Notes: generated from the sequence alone by a model not told the origin. 64,000 bases of DNA from CBIFVZ01 sp966185765 (GCA_966185765.1 CBIFVZ010000008.1:1-64000), one strand, 5' to 3'. Shown: positions 34,953-42,511, counted from the stretch's first letter. Made by a program: numbers and translations.

Positions 34953-36125
34953 TCAGCCTGCGCTGGTGTGCCTGGTCGGGCGGCGATCGTTGCCAATGGT
35001 TTCGCCAAACGGGCCGGTATTGACCGTGCGCTGTGCCTGGTCGGCGCGTCCGGCCAGCGGCAGCAGTGGCATGACCAGCTCGGCAAAACGGTGCGCCTCT
35101 TCCAGGTGCGGGTAACCGGAGAAAATAAAGTTCTCGATCCCCAGTGCCTGATATTCACGAATGCGCTCGGCCACCTGCTGAGGGCTGCCTACCAGCGCCG
35201 TGCCTGCACCGCCGCGCACCAGCCCGACGCCCGCCCACAGGTTTGGGGCAATACGCAGGTTGTCGCGTGAACCGCCGTGCAGCGCGCTCATCCTCGCCTG
35301 ACCTGCGGAGTCCATACGTGAGAAAATGGCCTGCGCACTGGCGATAGTGTCATCATCAAGATGGGAAATGAGCCGTTCTGCCGCCGTCCAGGCTTCATCT
35401 TCCGTTTCACGCACAATAACGTGCAGACGAATGCCAAACGTAACCTGGCGTCCCACCGCCTGCGCCCGTTCACGCACGGCATTTATCTTCTCGCGCACCT
35501 GCTCAGGTGGTTCACCCCATGTCAGATAGGTATCAACCTGTCCGGCGGCAACGTCCAGCGCCGCATCTGAGGAGCCGCCAAAGTAGAGCGGTGGTCCGTC
35601 CTGCTGTACCGGCGGGAACAGGAGTTCTGCCCCTTCCACCCGCAGATGTTCGCCCTGATAGTCCACCTTTTCACCGCGCATCAGTCGCGAATAGATATCG
35701 AGAAATTCGCGCGTGACCTGGTAGCGCTCTGTGTGGCTCAGGAAGATTCCGTCGCCTTTGTTCTCAACCGGGTCGCCACCGGTGACCACGTTAATCAAAA
35801 GCCGTCCTTGTGAGAGCCGGTCGAGTGTGGCGGCCATACGTGCAGCCAGTGTGGGCGGTTGCAGTCCGGGGCGCACTGCCACCAGGTAGCGCAGATTACG
35901 CGTTAACGGAGCCAGCGCTGAGGCAACCAGCCATGAATCCTCGCAGCTTTTACCGGTAGGGATCAGCACGCCGTAATACCCAAGGCTGTCGGCGGCGACA
36001 GCGACCTGTTGCAGATAAGGCAGGTCGACCGCGCGCCCACCCTGGCTGGTACCGAGATAACGGCCATCGCCATGCGTGGGCAGAAACCAAAAAATGTTGA
36101 GTGCGTCCTGGGCGTTTTTTTGCAT
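34953..36125 (-). CDS. ssuD: Alkanesulfonate monooxygenase SsuD
   Basis: A 390-residue FMNH2-dependent monooxygenase that splits C-S bonds of aliphatic sulfonates to sulfite and aldehyde. It follows E. coli SsuD along its length: NIFWFLPTHGDGRYLGTSQG, LIPTGKSCEDSWLVASAL, LLINVVTGGDPVENKGDG, LYFGGSSDAALDVAAGQVD and GVGLVRGGAGTALVGSP. The C-terminal tail is about ten residues longer. It is the first gene of a minus-strand operon with a -24/-12 promoter about 70 bases upstream. The usual partners SsuE (FMN reductase) and SsuBC (ABC importer) are not here and must be encoded elsewhere. Confidence 0.93.
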   Translation of the reverse strand: MQKNAQDALNIFWFLPTHGDGRYLGTSQGGRAVDLPYLQQVAVAADSLGYYGVLIPTGKSCEDSWLVASALAPLTRNLRYLVAVRPGLQPPTLAARMAATLDRLSQGRLLINVVTGGDPVENKGDGIFLSHTERYQVTREFLDIYSRLMRGEKVDYQGEHLRVEGAELLFPPVQQDGPPLYFGGSSDAALDVAAGQVDTYLTWGEPPEQVREKINAVRERAQAVGRQVTFGIRLHVIVRETEDEAWTAAERLISHLDDDTIASAQAIFSRMDSAGQARMSALHGGSRDNLRIAPNLWAGVGLVRGGAGTALVGSPQQVAERIREYQALGIENFIFSGYPHLEEAHRFAELVMPLLPLAGRADQAQRTVNTGPFGETIGNDRRPTRHTSAG

Positions 36126-36195
36126 TTGCGTTTTCCTATATAACGTTAGTCGTATTTTTTCGTTAGAAAATACCGCTTTGGTTATAAGTGCTAAA

Positions 36196-36210
36196 GCAGA
36201 ATTCGTGCCA
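36196..36210 (-). promoter_or_regulatory. Sigma-54 (-24/-12) promoter of the ssuD operon
   Basis: On the minus strand TGGCAC-GAATT-CTGC matches the sigma-54 consensus TGGCAC-N5-TTGC at all but one position, with the invariant GG and GC exactly spaced. It lies about 70 bases before the ssuD start and faces it. The divergent gene encodes a sigma-54 activator, which supports the call. Confidence 0.85.
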
Positions 36211-36275
36211 GGTTTTTTATTATCATTAATCTCTTATTATTCAGTGGGTTGCTTGTTTAGGCGAGGCGTAAGTAC

Positions 36276-36291
36276 TGTTGCAAATGCAACA
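36276..36291. promoter_or_regulatory. Candidate enhancer site 1 for the sigma-54 activator
   Basis: TGTTGCA-AA-TGCAACA is a perfect 7+2+7 palindrome about 87 bases upstream of the -12 element. A near copy lies 31 bp further on. Size, symmetry and distance are typical of enhancer sites bound by Fis-type HTH domains. Confidence 0.7.
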
Positions 36292-36306
36292 CCTGCCTGC
36301 GTGGCG

Positions 36307-36322
36307 TGATGCATTTGCAGCA
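36307..36322. promoter_or_regulatory. Candidate enhancer site 2 for the sigma-54 activator
   Basis: TGATGCA-TT-TGCAGCA differs from the complement of site 1 at two of 16 positions. The two centres are 31 bp apart, three turns of DNA, so both sites face the same side. It is also about 80 bases before the activator's own start, allowing autoregulation. Confidence 0.68.
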
Positions 36323-36399
36323 GTGGCTGGCGTTTTTCCCTCTCGCCTGCGCAGATGGGGCGCGTTACTGTGCGCAAAACGCTATCAGAGGAGATGCCT

Positions 36400-38295
36400 G
36401 TGTCCTGGTCCGAACCTGTTCTTATCGATCCCGCCTCGCTGGCGTTTAAAAGTGAACTCGACAGACTGGCGCCTACTGATGCGACGGTGCTTATTATTGG
36501 TGAAACGGGTACGGGTAAAGAGGTGGTAGCGCGCTATCTGCATCACCACAGTAAACGTAGCCAACAGCCGTTTGTGGCTGTGAACTGTGGTGCGCTAACG
36601 CAGACGCTGGCGGAGTCAGAGTTGTTTGGCCATGAAAAAGGCGCGTTTACCGGCGCCAGTGAGCGCCATCAGGGCTGGTTTGAGGCGGCCGAAGGCGGCA
36701 CGCTGTTGCTTGATGAAATTGGCGAGTTAAGTATGGCGTTACAAGTGAAACTGCTACGCGTATTGCAGGAGCGTGAAGTGACCCGCGTAGGCTCACGTCG
36801 GCCGGTTAAAACCAATGTGCGCGTGGTGGCCGCGACCAACGTCGACCTGATGGCAGCGATTCGCGAACGCCGTTTTCGCGAAGACCTGTTTTACCGCCTT
36901 AATGTGGCGACGGTAACGTTGCCGCCGCTGCGCCAGCGCCAGCAGGATATTCCGCTGTTGGCAGAACATTTTCTTACGCTCTATGCGCGGCGGCTCGGGC
37001 GTACTGCACTGCGTCTGAGTGATGAGGCCCTCAGGGCGCTGTGTGATTATCACTGGCCCGGTAACATCCGCGAGCTGGAAAATACGCTGCATAACGCGGT
37101 TCTGCTGAGCCAATCGACGTTGATTGAACCCGGGCAATTACGCCTTAACCCGACAAGAACGTCCCCGGTCGCAAGCGCAGGTCAGCTTGACGATATGGTG
37201 CGCCAGCACTTGCAGACAAATCAGACGCCGGATGTCTCGCTGTATCAACAGATGATGGATTCCCTGGTGCGTAATGCCTTCGATCTCAGCAGAGGCAATC
37301 AACAACACGCTGCAGCCCTGCTTGGTGTTAGTCGTAATACACTGCGCACCCACCTGGGAAGGCTCGGCATTGTCAGGCCACGGCGCAGCCTGGCGGGGAC
37401 CAATACGGCGCTGATGCCTTCCGGCGTAGCGGAGCGGGAACTGCGTATTGGCTATCAGAAGTTTGGTAATCTCGGCGTGCTCAAGGCGCGCCGGTTGCTG
37501 GAAACACAATTTGCGGGCCTGGGAGTGAACGTGTTGTGGAGTGAGTTTCCCGCCGGGCCACAGTTGCTGTACGCGCTGGATAATAATGAAATTGATTTTG
37601 GTACCACCGGTGAAGTACCGCCCTTATTTGCTCAGGCGACAAACAGCCCGCTGCGCTACGTCGCCTGGGAGCCTGCCGCCCCGCAAAGCGTTGCAGTAGT
37701 CGTCGCGAAGGATAGCCCGGTGCGTGAACTTGCTGATTTAAAAGGCAAGCGTATTGCGGTGAACAAAGGCTCTAATGTTCACTATTTGCTGTTACAACTG
37801 CTGGATGAAGTCGGGTTGGGGTTACGTGACGTGCGCATTGTGTACGCCCCACCCCGAACGCCGCTGACGCCAGGTGATTTTATGTCGGTGGATGCGTGGA
37901 TGCTGTGGGACCCGCTGTTGAGTGACGCCGAGCGCAGCGGTGGATTGCGCGTGCTGGCCGATGGTGTCGGACGGGTCAATAATCATCAGTTTTACCTGGC
38001 GCATCAGGATTTTTTACAACGCGCGCCGGATATGCTGGATTCACTGATGCGCGCCCTCTCACAAACCGGGAGTTATATTGACTGCCATCGGCGTGAGGCC
38101 GCCTGTCTGCTCGCAGACGAGTTGGGTCTTACGCCGGAAACCATGCAGCGTGCCCTGGCGCGCCGTAGTCATCATGCGCAGGCAATGAATCTTTCTATCG
38201 TGCGCGAGCAACAGAAAATTGCCGACCGTTTTTATGCCCTGGGCGTGCTGCCGCGCCCGGTACAGGTACGCGACGCTGTCTGGCAACCTGCGTAG
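36400..38295 (+). CDS. Sigma-54 activator fused to an SsuA-like solute-binding domain
   Basis: About 631 residues from a GTG at 36400, which has AGGAG six bases upstream; the frame is also open from ATG 36355. There is no N-terminal receiver or GAF/PAS domain. The AAA+ domain starts at once: Walker A GETGTGKE at about 34-41, GAFTGA at about 81-86, Walker B GGTLLLDEIGEL at about 99-110. A Fis-type HTH follows at about 293-325 (NQQHAAALLGVSRNTLRTHL). From about 345 to the end is a full periplasmic-binding-protein-like domain without signal peptide: RIGYQKFGNLGVL, WSEFPAGPQLLYAL, LKGKRIAVNKGSNVHYLL, VDAWMLWDPLL. It closely resembles the SsuA-like protein at 41564. It probably senses a sulfonate in the cytoplasm and activates the divergent ssuD operon. 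Confidence 0.9.
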   Translation: MSWSEPVLIDPASLAFKSELDRLAPTDATVLIIGETGTGKEVVARYLHHHSKRSQQPFVAVNCGALTQTLAESELFGHEKGAFTGASERHQGWFEAAEGGTLLLDEIGELSMALQVKLLRVLQEREVTRVGSRRPVKTNVRVVAATNVDLMAAIRERRFREDLFYRLNVATVTLPPLRQRQQDIPLLAEHFLTLYARRLGRTALRLSDEALRALCDYHWPGNIRELENTLHNAVLLSQSTLIEPGQLRLNPTRTSPVASAGQLDDMVRQHLQTNQTPDVSLYQQMMDSLVRNAFDLSRGNQQHAAALLGVSRNTLRTHLGRLGIVRPRRSLAGTNTALMPSGVAERELRIGYQKFGNLGVLKARRLLETQFAGLGVNVLWSEFPAGPQLLYALDNNEIDFGTTGEVPPLFAQATNSPLRYVAWEPAAPQSVAVVVAKDSPVRELADLKGKRIAVNKGSNVHYLLLQLLDEVGLGLRDVRIVYAPPRTPLTPGDFMSVDAWMLWDPLLSDAERSGGLRVLADGVGRVNNHQFYLAHQDFLQRAPDMLDSLMRALSQTGSYIDCHRREAACLLADELGLTPETMQRALARRSHHAQAMNLSIVREQQKIADRFYALGVLPRPVQVRDAVWQPA

Positions 38296-38625
38296 TGTTA
38301 TTGTGCGAGTATGGTTGCGGTGAAAAATAACGCCTTCATCAGCCATGTTGAGCAGTGATTTCTTTCTGCCTGCATCAGGTGCAGTTCATGGCGTTACAGG
38401 TAACCAGGCATGCCAGCGTTGAGCGCCTGATGGATCCACGCTGGTCAAGAGAACGAGAGAAGGTATCCAGTTCGGAGGGGAAAGCGTCAGCGACAAAATC
38501 CATATCATGTTCAGACATAAAAATCCGGATTCAGAGAGGCTGAACCCGGATTGTCTCTTACTGACAGGATCGTTCAAGTGCTCTTAAACGATCGGCATTA
38601 CCCCATACAGGAGGGCTTTTAACAC
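38296..38625. other. Intergenic region with terminator and a doubtful 47-codon ORF
   Basis: It separates two convergent genes. It contains the terminator of the bacteriocin-like gene at 38518-38551 and a minus-strand ORF of 47 codons at 38375-38518. That ORF starts MSEHDMDFVADAFPSELD and ends STLACLVTCNAMNCT. It begins right at the terminator's T-run with only a weak GGA before it, so its expression is doubtful. Other small frames here are not credible. Confidence 0.4.
38518..38551 (-). terminator. Terminator of the bacteriocin-like gene
   Basis: On the minus strand CCGGGTTCAG pairs with CTGAATCCGG (one G-U) over a 5-base loop, followed by ATTTTTA. It lies about 75 bases after the peptide gene's stop. 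Confidence 0.8.
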
Positions 38626-38853
38626 TCAGAAGGTGTATGAAATACTTACTCCAACACCACCTTTTATCGGATTAACTCCAAACCCAAACCCAAAACCAGT
38701 TGACGGGCTGGTCTGGTATCCGATGCCTAAATAGCCATTGCCACTATTGTATGTACCGAATCCACCAAGCCCTTCGATTGGCATAATTGACATCACTGGG
38801 AGGGGTTTAGCACCACTTACGCGTACAATTTCTTCCGTGTTAAGTTCTTTCAT
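38626..38853 (-). CDS. Bacteriocin/microcin-like peptide precursor
   Basis: A 75-residue peptide. The N-terminus MKELNTEEIVRVSGA has the pattern of double-glycine-type leaders (M-x-E-L-x-x-x-E-I-x-x-V-S-G-G/A) cut by C39-peptidase ABC exporters. The remainder is Gly-rich and amphipathic: GLGGFGTYNSGNGYLGIGYQ, GFGFGFGVNPIKGG, ending VGVSISYTF, which looks like short beta strands with a terminal Phe. GAGG lies six bases before the ATG and a good terminator follows. No C39 exporter or immunity gene is adjacent, so the exporter would act in trans. Family and activity are inferred from the leader pattern. Confidence 0.65.
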   Translation of the reverse strand: MKELNTEEIVRVSGAKPLPVMSIMPIEGLGGFGTYNSGNGYLGIGYQTSPSTGFGFGFGVNPIKGGVGVSISYTF

Positions 38854-39197
38854 CCTGACCTCTCGTAAAATCCGCTAGATTTGCGTGGTTAAAGCAATAT
38901 AAATCTAACATTTGCTCATTTTTTTTTACAATGACTCATTCATATTTATGAGAGTTGCTTCACAAGGCCACACCTTAGCGCTAATGCTGGTCACTCAAGG
39001 AAATGAGGTTCGATAATTCGAGCCTTCAATGAAGTAGAACAGGACTGGACCCCTGATTCCTTCGTTTTCCTTGTCAGCATAATGATGAGTTTATATTCAT
39101 TAAAACGCTTAAGTGACGGGCATTAAGCCCGTCGGGCTGGCCTTTTAATATGTTGCAATGATCTTAGCGAAACCAACAAGATCGGTGCGCTGTGTTT
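38854..39197. other. Intergenic region, promoter of the peptide gene
   Basis: About 340 bases, AT-rich next to the peptide gene, where its promoter should lie. A perfect hairpin GACGGGC-ATTAA-GCCCGTC at 39115-39133 could terminate the yjhP transcript coming from the right. No coding frame is convincing. Confidence 0.4.
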
Positions 39198-39911
39198 CTA
39201 CACTTTGCGCCCAACAAGCTGGATGATATTGAAATACTCTCCCGCACCAGCCTCCATAATGGGGACCATCATTTCCTGTGCCATCTCACATTCCATAAAA
39301 TCAGCCCAGGCCTGTTGGCAGGTGTCCATTTCACGCAGCTGGGTTATCTCAATACCAGGCTCTTTTTTCCATAAGGCTTCCCACCAGCTACAGGAGTAGA
39401 AATACCAGTCCGGCGTCCAGAACGGTTTCACTACCTCAGGTAAATGTCCTTCGGTGTAGTCGCCTGTAAATCCTGGAACGGCCACAGCAATCAGCCCGTC
39501 TGTTTTCACAAACGGCAGCAGTTTGGCCAGCATCGTGTCGTTGCCTCCAAAGTATTGATAGGCATCCACGCTCACTATCATATCGAAGTAGTCATGCGCA
39601 AACGGGATCTCTTTAGTGGCATCGACCAGTAGGGGAATAATTTTCCCGTCCAGCCCCAGGTTTGCGAAGCGCTGCGCATTCTCTGTCGGTGGGATCCACA
39701 GGTCAGCGGCAAATACCGTCACATCATATTTCTGCGCCAGCAGGATGGAGGAAATCCCCGTTCCGCAGCCCAGATCAAGCACACGCATGCCAGGTTTGAC
39801 AGGCAGCATATCAACCATTTCTTCCATAATACGCATTGCGTTGGGTCCCATCATGGTCTCCAGAAGGAAAGCTTTGTCATAACTATCGGTAAAAGGTGTT
39901 TTCATCGTCAT
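39198..39911 (-). CDS. yjhP: SAM-dependent methyltransferase YjhP
   Basis: A 237-residue class I methyltransferase. Motif I is MRVLDLGCGTGISSILLAQK at about residues 42-61, followed by VFAADLW, LLVDATKEIPFAHDYFDMI and VAVPGFTGDYTEGHLPEV. The N-terminus (MTMKTPFTDSYDKAFLLETM) and overall sequence agree with my memory of E. coli YjhP, third gene of the topAI-yjhQ-yjhP operon. The substrate is unknown. It lies 15 bases after topAI; yjhQ, which should lie between them, is absent. AGGT lies nine bases before the ATG. Confidence 0.8.
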   Translation of the reverse strand: MTMKTPFTDSYDKAFLLETMMGPNAMRIMEEMVDMLPVKPGMRVLDLGCGTGISSILLAQKYDVTVFAADLWIPPTENAQRFANLGLDGKIIPLLVDATKEIPFAHDYFDMIVSVDAYQYFGGNDTMLAKLLPFVKTDGLIAVAVPGFTGDYTEGHLPEVVKPFWTPDWYFYSCSWWEALWKKEPGIEITQLREMDTCQQAWADFMECEMAQEMMVPIMEAGAGEYFNIIQLVGRKV

Positions 39912-39926
39912 TGTTTTTACCTGTTC

Positions 39927-40184
39927 TCAGCGGTTGTCCAGCTGGGCGCGAACATTGTTCAGCCCCGTGGTATTAATGCGGTAAGGCTGTCCGTTGACAG
40001 ATTTGATAAGTTTTTTGGTTTTGAGTTTTTTGAAGACCGCGAGCGTGCAGTCGGTGAGCAGAAGCCCTTCCCGGCTGTAGCATTCAACGGCGGTGACGCG
40101 CCCTGAAGCATCGCGGAAATGAACGATGCGTCCGCCTTTGGCGAGCACGTGTAAGGTACGTTGTTCGTGACGTGATAAATTCAT
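39927..40184 (-). CDS. topAI: TopAI (YjhX), toxin-type inhibitor of topoisomerase I
   Basis: An 85-residue protein, the length of E. coli YjhX. It agrees with that protein almost throughout, e.g. LHVLAKGGRIVHFRDASGRV, VECYSREGLLLTDCTLAVFK and INTTGLNNVRAQLDNR. In E. coli TopAI binds and inhibits DNA topoisomerase I and is toxic when made in excess; YjhQ counters it. Here yjhQ is missing from the operon. An upstream leader with a 7-codon mini-ORF and hairpin suggests tight control of expression, which could make the toxin tolerable. AGG lies seven bases before the ATG. Confidence 0.88.
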   Translation of the reverse strand: MNLSRHEQRTLHVLAKGGRIVHFRDASGRVTAVECYSREGLLLTDCTLAVFKKLKTKKLIKSVNGQPYRINTTGLNNVRAQLDNR

Positions 40185-40261
40185 ACTGAAACCTGTTAAT
40201 CATCATGTGCAAAACGTGCGAACACTGGCGTGTTCACATTCGATTTCGGCGCATTGATAAT

Positions 40262-40319
40262 CAGTCCGGCCTGAATAAGGTCGGGGGACTGACTATCAGA
40301 TGATTACATTTTCCAGCAT
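40262..40319 (-). promoter_or_regulatory. topAI leader: mini-ORF and hairpin
   Basis: On the minus strand GAGGG lies four bases before ATG CTG GAA AAT GTA ATC ATC TGA (40319-40296), a 7-codon ORF reading MLENVII. Straight after the stop, AGTCAGTCC can pair with GGACTGATT (one G-U), forming a hairpin down to 40262, about 80 bases before topAI. E. coli topAI is reported to be controlled by a leader ORF that senses ribosome-targeting antibiotics through premature termination. I propose this is the equivalent. Confidence 0.55.
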
Positions 40320-40395
40320 CAAACCCTCGGTACGAGTAGAAAGGTAGTTACGGGGCAGATGATAACACACAGATTTATCATGGAAACAGCCGGGC

Positions 40396-40848
40396 TTAAA
40401 AAAATGTGATCTGCTGCGGTAAATGAGGATGCGCTGCGCACTCGTCCGGTTGCCAGGCCGACGGCAACAGACACAACGAGGATTTCAGCCAGCGCATCCA
40501 CGCGCGTGGATCCTCGTCCGGGAGATCAACGGCAAAATGCGTGGCGTTTGAATAGGCAGTACAGGATGTCACTGCGCCAGCAACAATATCGCAATCCCGA
40601 TATCCTGCTTTGGTGAGCACGGGAAATTTTTTGACGCTTGCCAGGGCTTCGCAATAGATAGCGTTGCCCGCCTGGATATAACAATAGCGATAACCGCCAT
40701 CACGATAAACCGGGATACTGGAAGCAATGGTGATAACGTCACTACAGTGCATCAGCTGACCCTGATAAATATCACAAAACTTGAATGTGGCGAATGCACT
40801 GGTGGGCATAATGAATAGCAATGCCAGGCAGTGACTGAATAATTTCAC
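40396..40848 (-). CDS. Exported Cys-rich protein with three repeats
   Basis: A 150-residue protein with a signal peptide (MKLFSHCLALLFIMPTSAFA, GTG start). The mature part repeats one unit three times: FCDIYQGQLMHCSD, YCYIQAGNAIYCEA and DCDIVAGAVTSCTA, i.e. C-x-I-x-x-G-x4-C. The second and third units are preceded by PVYRDGGYR and PVLTKAGYR. Each Cys pair is spaced for a short hairpin disulfide, so a periplasmic location is likely. The C-terminal third is unrelated and has two further Cys. I do not recognise a family. It ends 76 bases from the topAI leader ORF and 81 bases from the next lipoprotein gene. Confidence 0.7.
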   Translation of the reverse strand: MKLFSHCLALLFIMPTSAFATFKFCDIYQGQLMHCSDVITIASSIPVYRDGGYRYCYIQAGNAIYCEALASVKKFPVLTKAGYRDCDIVAGAVTSCTAYSNATHFAVDLPDEDPRAWMRWLKSSLCLLPSAWQPDECAAHPHLPQQITFF

Positions 40849-40929
40849 GCGCGTGTTATTCCTGGATTATATTGAAGTGCTGTTATAAAAAGGCGATTGC
40901 GGATATTAAAATCATAACAGGTTTATATT

Positions 40930-41244
40930 TCAGTACGCTGACAGCATGTCGGCACAGGCAATAATTTCTTCACCAGTTTTGCCTGCCAGCGCCCTTTTTA
41001 GTTGTTCTTCGATGACGGCAGATTCGTTCTTTACCCCGGCTCGGATAAGGGTTTCTACACTGATTTGACTCAATGTAATCGTGTTAATAGCATCATCAAA
41101 AAGAGGCTGTTTCTCCTGCGCCAGCGAGGCCCAAACTATCTGAATAGAGTGCTCAAGCGCTTTATCACTTGATACATCAATTTTAGGGTCACCGCATGCA
41201 ACCAAAAATAAAAACGGCACAGCGATGCCGAGTATTTTTTTCAT
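40930..41244 (-). CDS. Small lipoprotein (DUF6694-like)
   Basis: A 104-residue lipoprotein. MKKILGIAVPFLFLVACGDP has a lipobox (LVAC) with Cys 17 as the lipidated residue, followed by Gly-Asp; Asp after +2 is compatible with retention signals but not decisive. The start at 41244 is chosen because it gives the signal sequence; an upstream Met would bury it. The mature part is helical (HSIQIVWASLAQEKQPLFDD, EEQLKRALAGKTGEEI). It resembles small DUF6694-type lipoproteins of unknown role. That family name is tentative. Confidence 0.7.
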   Translation of the reverse strand: MKKILGIAVPFLFLVACGDPKIDVSSDKALEHSIQIVWASLAQEKQPLFDDAINTITLSQISVETLIRAGVKNESAVIEEQLKRALAGKTGEEIIACADMLSAY

Positions 41245-41563
41245 GCCTGTATCCGAAAAGCATAAATCGGGGGCTATCCTAACAGCCTGCAGCATGATAA
41301 CAACCGCGAAAATGCCCGCGCTGGTTAATCATTAATCTTATTTCGCTCTGATCGATAATTTTAGGAGCCTTCTAATCAACGGACGCGGGGTGAACTTATT
41401 TGTAATGTGCGACAACATGACCCGTAACAGGGGTAATACCATAGATTAGATTTCACTTATCACCATATCCATTTTTTCGCTAAGCAAGCGCGTTATTGTT
41501 CTTTTATTTCCATATGGCGGTTTTGTTATCCTGGACTCCATCGCTTAGGGATGGAAAACAAAG

Positions 41564-42511
41564 ATGAAAAATCAATTACTCAGCATGTTTACTGCCCTCG
41601 CCTTTTCAGCCTCAGTCAGCCTGGCGCAGGCACAGAGCGCACCAGAGACCGTCAATATCGGCTATCAGAAAGCCAATATTTTCGCGCTGCTGAAATACCG
41701 GGGCAGTCTTGAGGCGCGTTTTAAAACCCAGGGGACGCGCGTGCGTTGGATTGAGTTTCCCGCTGGCCCACAGATGCTCGAGGGACTTAATGTAGGCAGC
41801 ATAGATTTAGCCGCCACGGGCGATGCGCCGCCCGCTTTTGCACAGGCGGCACAGGCAGAACTCGTGTACCTCGGCCACTCGCCCGCCAACCCTAAAACGG
41901 AGGCAATTGTGGTGGCAGAAAACTCACCGGTAAAGTCAGTTGCGCAACTTAAAGGTAAGCGCGTGGCGCTCAATAAAGGTTCTGACGTGAACTATCTTCT
42001 GGTCCGGGCGCTGGAACAGGCCGGGCTGAGCTACAAAGACATCACACCGGTTTACCTGCCACCTGCTGATGCGCGAGCGGCCTTTCAGCGCGGTGCAGTG
42101 GATGCCTGGGTTATCTGGGATCCGTATCTGGCAGAAGTCGAAACCACGCTTAAAGCACGCCAGATCCGTAACGCCGAAGGACTGGTGCCGCACTACACGT
42201 TCTTTCTGTCCAGCCGCCGCTTTGCCGACACTTACCCACAGACCGCAGTCAACATCCTTGATGAACTCACGCGGTTAAGTCAGTGGGCTAACCAGAACCG
42301 CGATGAGGCTGCCGGCGTTTTGTCTGGCTCTACTGGTTTACCGGTCGCTGTCTGGCAGCGTGCGCTGGCGCGTATGCCCTTTGGTGCGCAGCGCATGACG
42401 CCTGAGGTGTTCAGGGAACAGCAGGCACTTGCAGATACGTTTACCCGTATTGGTCTGTTGCCGGTGAAAGTGAATGTCAGCGCGGCCACCTGGTCACAGG
42501 ATAAAAAGTAA
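41564..42511 (+). CDS. SsuA-like aliphatic sulfonate-binding protein
   Basis: A 315-residue periplasmic solute-binding protein with signal peptide ending SLAQAQS. It follows the SsuA family: VNIGYQKANIFALLKYRGSL, IEFPAGPQMLEGLNVGSIDL, AATGDAPPAFAQAA, VAQLKGKRVALNKGSDVNYL and GAVDAWVIWDPYLAEVE. It should deliver alkanesulfonates to an SsuBC-type ABC importer, but no permease or ATPase gene is adjacent, so it is an orphan binding protein. The C-terminal domain of the sigma-54 activator at 36400 is a clear relative. ATG 41564 is preceded by GGGATGG. Confidence 0.88.
   Translation: MKNQLLSMFTALAFSASVSLAQAQSAPETVNIGYQKANIFALLKYRGSLEARFKTQGTRVRWIEFPAGPQMLEGLNVGSIDLAATGDAPPAFAQAAQAELVYLGHSPANPKTEAIVVAENSPVKSVAQLKGKRVALNKGSDVNYLLVRALEQAGLSYKDITPVYLPPADARAAFQRGAVDAWVIWDPYLAEVETTLKARQIRNAEGLVPHYTFFLSSRRFADTYPQTAVNILDELTRLSQWANQNRDEAAGVLSGSTGLPVAVWQRALARMPFGAQRMTPEVFREQQALADTFTRIGLLPVKVNVSAATWSQDKK

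Noticed and set aside
38355..38577. 60-codon frames on both strands downstream of the sigma-54 activator
   Set aside because: They run across the terminator hairpin, lack ribosome binding sites and have no similarity.
41521..41545. Sigma-54 promoter before the SsuA-like gene (TGGCGGTTTTGTTAT)
   Set aside because: The -24 GG is present but the essential -12 GC is replaced by AT, so the match fails.
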